Made by a program: the position numbers and the translations under genes. Of a stretch of DNA of 64,000 nt, positions 57,225 through 64,000 are shown piece by piece (the first letter of the stretch is position 1; every line of letters starts with the position of its first letter). The notes under the pieces were generated by a model. It had not been told where the DNA came from, ran no database searches, and saw only the letters and a list, made by a program, of their open reading frames with translations. Source of the DNA: Silene conica (lineage: Eukaryota; Streptophyta; Magnoliopsida; Caryophyllales; Caryophyllaceae); NCBI GenBank assembly GCA_029255685.2, contig CM055315.2, positions 47,535,705-47,599,704 of the forward strand, written 5' to 3'.

Positions 57225-58171
57225 ATGGCAGGAGGTCGAGGTGGTAGAGGAAGACAGCGAGGCAGACACAGTCGTCAGCAGAGTAGTCCTCCGTGCAGGA
57301 GGATGAGGAGTTGGTTCAGAGCGATTCTGAGGAGGACACGCGAGTACAGATTCAGTACACACAGGACCGCAAGAAAATACTTGATCCCGCGGGATTTTGG
57401 TAAGTGTTATTAAATTGTAATTATTCATTTCATTAGTAATAAATGCCTAGTTTTAAGTAACAATTTATATATATTTCAGATTTACACATCAAACCGATGT
57501 TCGAGGAGTAACCAATAGCTCGAAGACATCTTTGTTAGGTCATGTGCCACTTAATTGGACAGAAGCCAGTGAAGCTCAAAAAGAAGTCTGGTTTAATAAC
57601 TTTCGGGTAATCAAAATCTTTTTTATTAATTACTTATTTTACTAACTGTTATTGTTTTTTTAACTAATACTTAATGTTATTTTTTTGTAGCAAAGTTTTT
57701 ATTGGGCGCCTGAATTAGAGTATCTTGTCTATACGAGGTACCACGATGTTGGTGCCTCTAGATACAAAGACTTTATCTATAAGATTGGTAGAAGGGGAAA
57801 GGCCCCACATCTTCAAGGTATATCTATACAATTACCTTTATTTGTCACTTGTATTGATTAAAGGATGAACATCTTACTAATAACAACATAATTTATCATT
57901 ATTGTAGGTGAGGCGCTTGAGGGTCTTATGAAGTGGCGTGAAACCCCTGAGTTTCAAGCCAGATCACAGCAGAAGGCCATGAACAAAATGGGAGGGAAGA
58001 AAGATGGAATGGCTGAGCCTACCGATCATGCCAGTTCACGGTCATTTTTTGAATTACTTTTTGGTGTAAGTTTTCATATTAATACTTATTAATTTAGCTA
58101 GTTTATTTGAATATTGGTAATAATTTCATTAATATTCATTTAATTTTGTTCGTGTAGATGAAGAAGATAGT
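57225..58171 (+). pseudogene. TNPA-type CACTA protein, truncated at 3' end
   Basis: The DNA-binding partner of TNP2, which recognises subterminal repeats. It starts MAGGRGGRGRQRGRHSRQQ. A frame change soon after lets DEELVQSDSEEDTRVQIQY follow. Probable exons: 57225-57409, 57480-57606 (SLLGHVPLNWTEASEAQKEV), 57691-57819 (SFYWAPELEYLVYTRYHDVG, then GRRGKAPHLQ) and 57908-58067 (EGLMKWRETPEFQARSQQKA), separated by GT...AG introns. This is the Transposase_24 pattern. An exon starting near 58157 runs into unrelated CACTA end sequence at about 58172, so the 3' part is missing. Confidence 0.82.
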
Positions 58172-58342
58172 GGTGTTTCTTATCTAAAACCGTCGTAAAT
58201 ATCTAGTTCTATTACGGCGGTTCTTAATTGAAACCGCCGTAATAGACCTCCTACACCTTAAAAAAAAATTTGGGCTTTTCGCGATGGTTCTATTAGAACC
58301 GCCGCGATAAAGGCGTCGCGGTAGGGGTTTTTTCTACTAGTG
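58172..58342 (+). repeat. CACTA right-end sequence of possibly different family
   Basis: It has ACCGCCGTAATAG / CTATTACGGCGGTT inverted units and a second pair built on CGCGATGG / ACCGCCGCGAT, ending TTTTTTCTACTAGTG. These repeats are unrelated to the GGCGACTG units at the left end of CACTA 3. Confidence 0.75.
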
Positions 58343-61107
58343 TGACCGAGTTTCGACCACCTTGTGAGACCGTACTTATCCTGAGACTTGACCTAGGTCC
58401 GACATTAGCTACTCAAATGTGAGGATAGAACTCTTTTTGGTCGGTCCATCAAACCGACCCCGTTTAGGATTGAGAGTAGTCCTCCTTACGTGATATGTCA
58501 TGTCAAAACACATAAGTATGGCGCTCGTTCCTTGATTCCGTAGAAGTATCGATGTGCATGTTAACACAATTTTGCTCAAAATAAAAAAACTCCACAATAA
58601 CCAAATTAGCTTTGTTTTGACCCTTGTATCTATTTCCCCTTTTTATTCACCCCATTGAGCCTTAGTCTCTTTCATTTGGCAAACCTACAAAAATAGCTAC
58701 ATCCCAAAAACATCATTCCTTGATCAAGAATGGTTGTGTTCTTGTAGCAAGTTGGTAGTGATTTTGGGATTTAATGTTGGTTGGTTTACTCTTACATGTG
58801 CTCATGGTTTAGTTGTTTGGTTGATTATGGTTTAAGAAAGAAAAATAAATGAAAAAAAGGAAAAGGAAAAGGAAAAGAAAAGAAAAGGAAAATAAAGAAA
58901 AAGAAAAAGTAAAAGAGATGAAAAGCAAAACGAAAGAAAAAATGAGAAAAGTATTGGAAACTCCAAAAAAGAGGAAGTTTTGTGTTTGCATATATTTGTT
59001 TTGAAAAAAAAACAAAAAAAGGCTAGCAACAACTCATTTCCGTCAATAGAAGATAAAAAAAGTCATTGCATAAATAAGATGGTCTTTTGATATTTTTTCA
59101 ATCGAGCCGGGTTTACACAGTTTTATCATTGATTTGGTTTTCAAATATTTTGTTAGGGTGTAGACATTGTTCGTTGTGTTTAAATAAGGATTGTTTCAAA
59201 GGTTTATGATGGGTTTTGAGTTTTCCAGTGTGAGTCGGGTTCATGCAATTTTTGCACGGTTTTTGTCAAAGCCGATGTTAGAGCATAGACGTTACTTAAT
59301 TGTTGCAATAAGGAGTAAGATGAAAGTTGGCAACCATTCTTGGTTTTCAAGCCTCAAATGCTAAATCAGTGCTTGCACCAAACCATTTTCACCTAACTCA
59401 AGCCCCGTTACAACCATATAGTTACCTTTTTTTTGGTAAAGGGTAAATATATGTATCACAAAAAAAGACAAAAGTACAACGGAGACCTAAATCAAGCCTT
59501 AGATAAAGGACTTGTGTTTGTCTGGCAAATAATGCATTCTACTCTTATAAAACCTACACAACTCGTGTTTGATGTTGCTTAATAATACATCCACTCTCAC
59601 TAAGGTGTGCTCCATTCTACTTTTGTTCCTCTGGTGCCAAATGTGATAGAGTACAACATTTATGACTCCATTCATCACAGCTCTCTGTATTTTTGTACCT
59701 CTTAGTCTTCGTATGTGTTGCACGGTGATGTTGTTATCCACATTCATAGGTATCCAGGATTTCAGACCTTCAAACACTCTGTTGCTGTAAGGGCATTGAT
59801 AGAAAAGATGATTGATAGTTTGATTTTTTCCTGCACAGATACAACACTCCAGTTCAGTTGTGATTCCAATTCTATTGAGTTTGTCCCTAGTGTTCAGACC
59901 ATTGTGTTGATGTAGCCAAGCTACCATGTTATGTTTAGCTATTGTCCATCTATTCCATACTAGCTTATGCCACTCTCTTTTATGTCTCAACCGATGATAT
60001 CCCTTAGCCACTGTGTATTTGTCAGTACCTTGCCAAGTCCAAGCCCCTTGCAGCCATACCAGAGTTAATCTTTACTCTTATCTTACATATTTTCTTCCAA
60101 TACCAGTTGGTGTCAATAAGAGAATTGTAAGTATCCCATTCCTGCCCTTTCAAGTACAAATGATGTTTCCATTGTACCCACAATCTGTCTGCAAATTACT
60201 GCTCACCCATACAGTTAACTTTCCAATTGCTGTTGCATTCCAAATAGCAGACTGTTTCAGATTCAATCCTCCTTCCCTATAAGGAGTGCATATCTTTTCC
60301 CATGAGACAATAGGAGTTTTTTCGTACGCTGTAGTCCCTGCCCACAGGTAGTTCCTACAAATACCATCAACCTACTTCAACACTGCTTTAGGTAAGACAA
60401 ATATAGAGGCCTAGTAGTTCCCTATTGTTATCTTTATGTACATTATTTTGACATTTCTCTTGTGGATAATTGGATGGAGTACCATATTAGACTTTGGGCA
60501 TGCTTCGCAAGTCGAGGTAGGTGAGTGATTTTGGTTATTTTTTGTCACAAAAATCACATCGGTCTTTCATTGGGTGATGAGTGAAACCCGTGAGAGTCGG
60601 TACTTAGGCTTCCTTTTTAGTCAAGGTTATGGAGTCGAATATTGAGTGGTCGTGTTAATCTTGGGAACTTAGTTTAGTACTTCCCCTTTCTTGCCTAGAA
60701 TTTGTTTCTTGGTTATTGGCAATGTCAAGGTTGGTTGCTTGAGCTAGACTTAGGGATTTGACACCTCGGTAAGACTTTGAGTCGACATGCTCCGCTATAG
60801 ACCTCATTTTTTCCGTTTTCAAAACCCCCACTTAGATGAGGAAAGCGGTTGGATTTTTACGATGTATCTTGTTTGTTCTTATGTTCTTAGTTGATTGGAT
60901 GTGTCAAAAGTTGTATAACAAGACCAAACTTGCCTTATAGTAGGGCATTCTACCTCATGAATGCCAAATTGTGAGTTGAAAGGGCTACGGGTGTAGCTAA
61001 ACCCATTCGACTTTTATTACCTTAGTTAATTTTGTTTTTATTTTGAATAAGGGATTTAGCCTTGGATTACTTACTCGAGGACGAATAAATATTAAGTGTG
61101 GGGAATT
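58343..61107 (+). mobile_element. 3' region of a second Athila-like element
   Basis: There is no gene. It has the same order as 23650-24757: CTACATCCCAAAA, an A/G run (58838-58960), and finally GAGGACGAATAAATATTAAG with purine tract GTGTGGGGAATTT at 61097-61109. No CTCGATCGAG array is seen here, unlike the first element. It is split by the LINE 59424-60480. Its 5' part is not in the window or was lost at the CACTA junction. Confidence 0.7.
59424..60480 (-). mobile_element. 5'-truncated LINE with zf-RVT domain
   Basis: On the minus strand it ends in TTTACC followed by an A run (59431-59438 as T on the + strand). The frame 60011-59499 reads MAKGYHRLRHKREW, then CCICAGKNQTINHLFYQCPYS (zf-RVT zinc motif), LRGTKIQRAVMNGVINVVLY and WHQRNKSRMEHTL. 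Upstream, broken frames give the end of reverse transcriptase (PIVSWEKICTPYREGGLNLK). Flanks ACCATATAG and ACCATATTAG may be an imperfect target duplication. It inserted into the Athila-like 3' region. Confidence 0.85.
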
Positions 61108-61337
61108 TCGAGGAGCCTTAATTAATTTTGTCATGTTTTTCCCTCATTTTCATCTGTTTTCGATCCCGTATTGACACCGTTTTGCGTGCCGTTACTTGCT
61201 TTTATCGCCCAATATCTCTAGTTCTACGTGTTTGATGTTCATCTTGTAGGATTTAAGGCGGGAATGTAGAAACAGGAGAAATCGAAGCGGTTTTGAAGCT
61301 AAAATGGAAGGAAAAGAGAAGAATTGAATAGGAGGCA

Positions 61338-61379
61338 TCTCCAACCGGTAGCCTGGCAGCCGGCTACCCGGCTGGGAGT
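61338..61379 (+). repeat. CCGG-rich hairpin module in the second Athila LTR
   Basis: CTCCAACCGGTAGCC pairs with GGCTACCCGGCTGGGAG. It has the same design as the four modules at 14671-14982: outer CTC...GAG-like arms and inner GCCGG blocks. Confidence 0.8.
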
Positions 61380-61411
61380 GTATGTCGAACACTTAGCCAT
61401 TATTTTGAAAG

Positions 61412-62160
61412 ATTTTTTTTTTTGGTAAAAGGTAAGTGTATTGATTAAAGAATAAAAATATGTACATCAAGCCATGATTTTATCAACTAGACGCCTATCT
61501 CTGTTGGACAGAGCACCTGTTTTCAAACCCCTACAGTACATAGCATATTCTTTCTTTATCATCGCTCCTAACACTGTTGGTCTAAGCACCACCTGCTCTA
61601 TTCTACTTTGATTTCGTTGTCTCCATATGCTGTAAATGATAGCGTTGATAATCCCATTTGACACAGATCTTTGCAGCTTGGCTCCCCTTACTCTTGCTCT
61701 GTGCTGAAAATTCAGATTAATGGGCAGATTATATCCCAACCAGTCAGACATAATTGCAAGCACCTGCTTGCTGTACACACAGCCACAAAAAAGATGAATC
61801 AGAACCTCAGGCTCTTGTCCACACAGGCAACACAAATTATCTACTGATAACCGTAACTCATAAATTTTTTGTTTAGTATTCATAGCCTGGTGATGAAACA
61901 GCCAGGTAACCATCCGGTGCTTTGGTATCTTCCACTTATTCCAAGTTGAGTGATGCCAAGCCACCACGTCTCCTTTATCTCTAAGCCAGTGATAGCCTTT
62001 AGCTATAGTATAGTTTTGCTCCCCATCTGTGTTAATGTCATTGAAAAGAGTTTTCAATTTTTCCTTTAAACTACAAATTTTCCTCCATCCCCAGCTCGAA
62101 TTCTGATTGGCATTGTAGTCCATCCACCCTTGTTGTTTGAGATATGGGGCATGAATCTGC
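61412..62160 (-). mobile_element. 5'-truncated LINE, zf-RVT open frame
   Basis: The T run at 61413-61423 is the A tail of a minus-strand LINE ending TTTTACC. The frame 62123-61467 (218 codons, open) starts MDYNANQNSSWGWRKICSLK, which continues upstream as HAPYLKQQGW. It contains AKGYHWLRDKGDVVAWHHSTW, the zinc motif LCCLCGQEPEVLIHLFCGC, RGAKLQRSVSNGIINAIIY and SIWRQRNQSRIEQV. This is ORF2 after the RT. No target duplication could be placed. Confidence 0.87.
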
Positions 62161-62164
62161 TATG

Positions 62165-62210
62165 TAGCTCCTAGCCGGTGGGTGGCCGGCAGCCGGCCTA
62201 CTAACTGGTC
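62165..62210 (+). repeat. Second CCGG-rich hairpin module
   Basis: CTCCTAGCCGGTGGGTGGCC pairs with GGCAGCCGGCCTACTAACTGG-like sequence. With the LINE removed it lies only about 90 bp from the module at 61338, similar to the 84-89 bp spacing of the modules in the solo LTR. Confidence 0.7.
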
Positions 62211-63179
62211 TAACTAATACAGTTAGGGAAGTCGGGATCGTATCCACAAGGAGACAAAAAAATTAATTTTTTTATGATAGTTCGTCTTAAGGTAACAGTT
62301 TTGGGGGTAAAAAGAATGATTTATCTAAACTTAGGCAAATAAAAATAATTAAGGAAAGTAAAATATTTAAGGCAAATAAATAATGAAGTTTTAAAATAAT
62401 AAAGGAAAGTAGTAGGATTGTCGGTTCACCATGGTCAATTCTATGGTCAAAGGTAAGTCAAGGACTAACAAATATTCAGTCTGAAGGGTGACGAACAGGT
62501 CTTTCCAGTCGACTATTCACCCTAAAATACTACTAACTTAGCTCTCGCCTTAATTAGAATACTTTATTGTTCACAACGGTTCTTGCCCCTCCTTTTCTTA
62601 CGATCTAGGTCGGAGTGTTCCAGAGTAGTTAACCAATTACGTGCACTTAACTGTTTAATTGATATTAAATGTTATGATTAACAATTCAGACACGAAAATA
62701 AGATAAAACTAAACAAATAATTAAAAACGTATTAAAACCATGGTTCCCATAAATCCTAGCATAAAATATCTAGCTATTCAGGGGAAAATTAACGAAACTA
62801 ATATAATTAAAATTAAACATGATCTAACGTGGAAGTATTAAATTATAAAGGTGAAAAAAACTAAATAAGAATTTAAGGCGAGAATTTAAGACAAGAATTA
62901 AACGCAATAATTGAAAGATTACTATTAATAAAGGGAAGTACTCTTTCACATACAAAATTTACTCTTTCACATACGTCTTTGACAATCTTACACTTATCAT
63001 TTTTTCAATACCCTCACAATTGATTTTTTCTCGCTACTCTCATCTTCCTTCACCACCAACATAGGCAACACCGCCTCGATTTAACAAAACTTGCTTCGAT
63101 CAATTTAGTTGTCGACCAATATTACTCTGACCGATATCCCTAAATGTGTAAACTGTAAAGGAAAGAAAAAAATGCAAAT

Positions 63180-63300
63180 AAAGAATGGTATATGCAAATA
63201 AACAATGCAGAATGCCACGAGTGATTAATGGGTATGCCCAACCCATTTCGCGCATACCCATGAATCATCAAATTAGGTGTTGCTTATTTGCATAAAGAAT
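63180..63300. repeat. Imperfect inverted repeat, MITE-like
   Basis: TGCAAATAAACAATGC and TGATTAATGGGTATGC pair with GCATACCCATGAATCA and TTGCTTATTTGCA on the other side of a short loop near 63240-63255. No target duplication was found. It may be a decayed MITE or part of a CACTA end, since CTAGTG follows a T run near 63330. Confidence 0.5.
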
Positions 63301-63481
63301 GGTTGATGACGTTTATGTTTTTTTCTAGTGTACTTGGCATACCCATGGACCTCAATGCTTCTCGAGAAAACCTATTTCGTGCCTACCTATTTTTTTCTTA
63401 TCTTTTTTTCCAATGTGAGCCAAGCCCACTGGAAAAAATAAGAGAAGAAATTAGGTGTTCTTCGTGAGTTTAGCCGTCCAT

Positions 63482-64000
63482 TGTTGGGATAAGTGTCCTC
63501 GACAATAGTGCGATCATGTGATTTAATGATAATCATAAAATCTCATATATATTTATATATATTGAATGCGTAAGGGATGATAATCTATAATGTGATTGAT
63601 CGTCATTAACCGGTAATGATTGGCTTTAAATAGTTTGACATTATCGTCATATGATGATGGTGATCAGTTGATCCCTTAAGGTCACACCTAAAGGATGTTG
63701 CCCGAATTATTGAGATTAATAATTTGTATATGATACGAATTGATTAATACCTTAATACGTACAAGATTAATGAGAGGTTCATGTCTCATGATAATGTGAT
63801 TATATGAGATTCGATTTTGATAAAATAAATAATTATTTTATTATATTCGATAAATGTTATCGTATTTTTATCGATAAGGGTTATCAGTTAGTTGTGGATC
63901 ACATTGACGAATATTTAATAACACGTTTTACACATATTAAATTAGAAATTGGTACTTAAATGTTAAGTATTTTCATGTGATGAAAATTTGTATTTAAATT
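63482..64000 (+). repeat. Start of a third TGTTGGGA-type LTR
   Basis: TGTTGGGATAAGTGTCCTCGACAATAGTGCGATCA is the start of an LTR related to those at 1120 and 3073. It runs off the window. No purine tract precedes it, so it is a 5' LTR or a solo LTR. The five bases before it are TCCAT. Confidence 0.82.

Larger units (their letters stand above)
43907..58342 (+). mobile_element. CACTA (En/Spm) transposon 3 with transposase genes
   Basis: The left end CACTACAAGAAAACGC is followed by a dense array of GGCGACTG / CAGTCGCC units to about 44210. TNP2-type and TNPA-type genes follow in the usual order. The candidate right end is at 58342 (reversed: CACTAGTAGAAAAAACCCC), which shares CACTA and AGAAAA with the left end but is next to a different repeat (CCGCCGTAATAG, ACCGCCGCGAT). 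Flanking triplets TAT (left) and TGA (right) do not match. The right end may therefore belong to another CACTA family, joined after a deletion. A non-coding LTR element splits TNP2. Confidence 0.75.
61108..63481 (+). repeat. LTR of the second Athila-like element, with LINE insertion
   Basis: Begins after the purine tract (TCGAGGAGCCTTAATT). It contains a CCGG hairpin at 61338-61379, is split by a LINE (61412-about 62160), then has a second hairpin (62165-62210), GGGATCGTATCCACAAGGAG and 1.2 kb of AT-rich text with no gene. Where the LTR ends and internal or flanking sequence starts before 63482 is not clear. Confidence 0.55.

Noticed and set aside
63300-63335. Right end of a further CACTA element (TTTTTTTCTAGTG)
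   Set aside because: No matching left end or 3-bp duplication found nearby; six bases plus a T run is too little.

Overview
This is nuclear DNA of a flowering plant, almost certainly a dicot. It is AT-rich, intron-type splice signals are visible, and the LTR retrotransposons use plant primers: initiator-Met tRNA (TGGTATCAGAGC) and Asp tRNA (TGGCGCCGTTGCCGGGGA). I cannot name the species from sequence alone. I find no intact host gene. The whole 64 kb is a nest of transposable elements, most of whose coding regions are broken by stops and frameshifts.

Layout. 1-2383: the 3' end and 3' LTR of a copia-type element. 2384-24790: a large gypsy element of the Athila group on the + strand, with 5' LTR remnant, Asp-tRNA primer site, gag and protease, no visible RT/RNase H/integrase, an Athila ORF2-like pseudogene, a 3' untranslated region and about 33 bp of 3' LTR. 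Four elements sit in it. An 8.17-kb gag-only LTR element (3073-11238, TSD TAGAT) lies in its 5' LTR. A solo long LTR (13720-17160, TSD AGTAC), itself carrying a TRIM (16356-16819, TSD ACATG), lies in the protease gene. An internally deleted Tekay-like element (17434-19761, TSD CCCTA) lies just after the protease. 24791-40996: a minus-strand copia element of SIRE type with gag, PR, IN, RT and RNase H, whose left LTR starts inside the Athila 3' LTR. Its body carries a hAT-type MITE (26870-27296, TSD CTCGTATT) and a 3.2-kb non-autonomous CACTA element (28154-31314, TSD GTG). That CACTA contains a LINE tail, a 5S-rRNA-like piece and a tRNA-type SINE. The SIRE right LTR is split by a LINE (36120-40568), which is itself split by a second CACTA (36355-40287, TSD AGT) that seems to carry captured gene exons.

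40997-43906: a minus-strand copia gag fragment and a long gypsy LTR fragment. 43907-58342: a large CACTA (En/Spm) element with TNP2-type and TNPA-type transposase genes. Its TNP2 gene is split by an 8.5-kb LTR element with no coding capacity (45226-53758, TSD AGTAT; LTRs of 2347 and 2348 bp). 58343-63481: the 3' region and LTR of a second Athila-like element with two 5'-truncated LINE insertions. 63482-64000: the start of a third LTR related to those at 1120 and 3073.

The genes do not form a host pathway; they are transposition genes of separate elements. Target-site duplications and rejoined reading frames let most nesting steps be ordered. The most unusual signals are arrays of the palindrome CTCGATCGAG in four separate parts of one Athila element, CCGG-rich hairpin modules of about 50 bp in LTRs of two different gypsy groups, and a triplicated 110-bp exon-like unit in a CACTA element.
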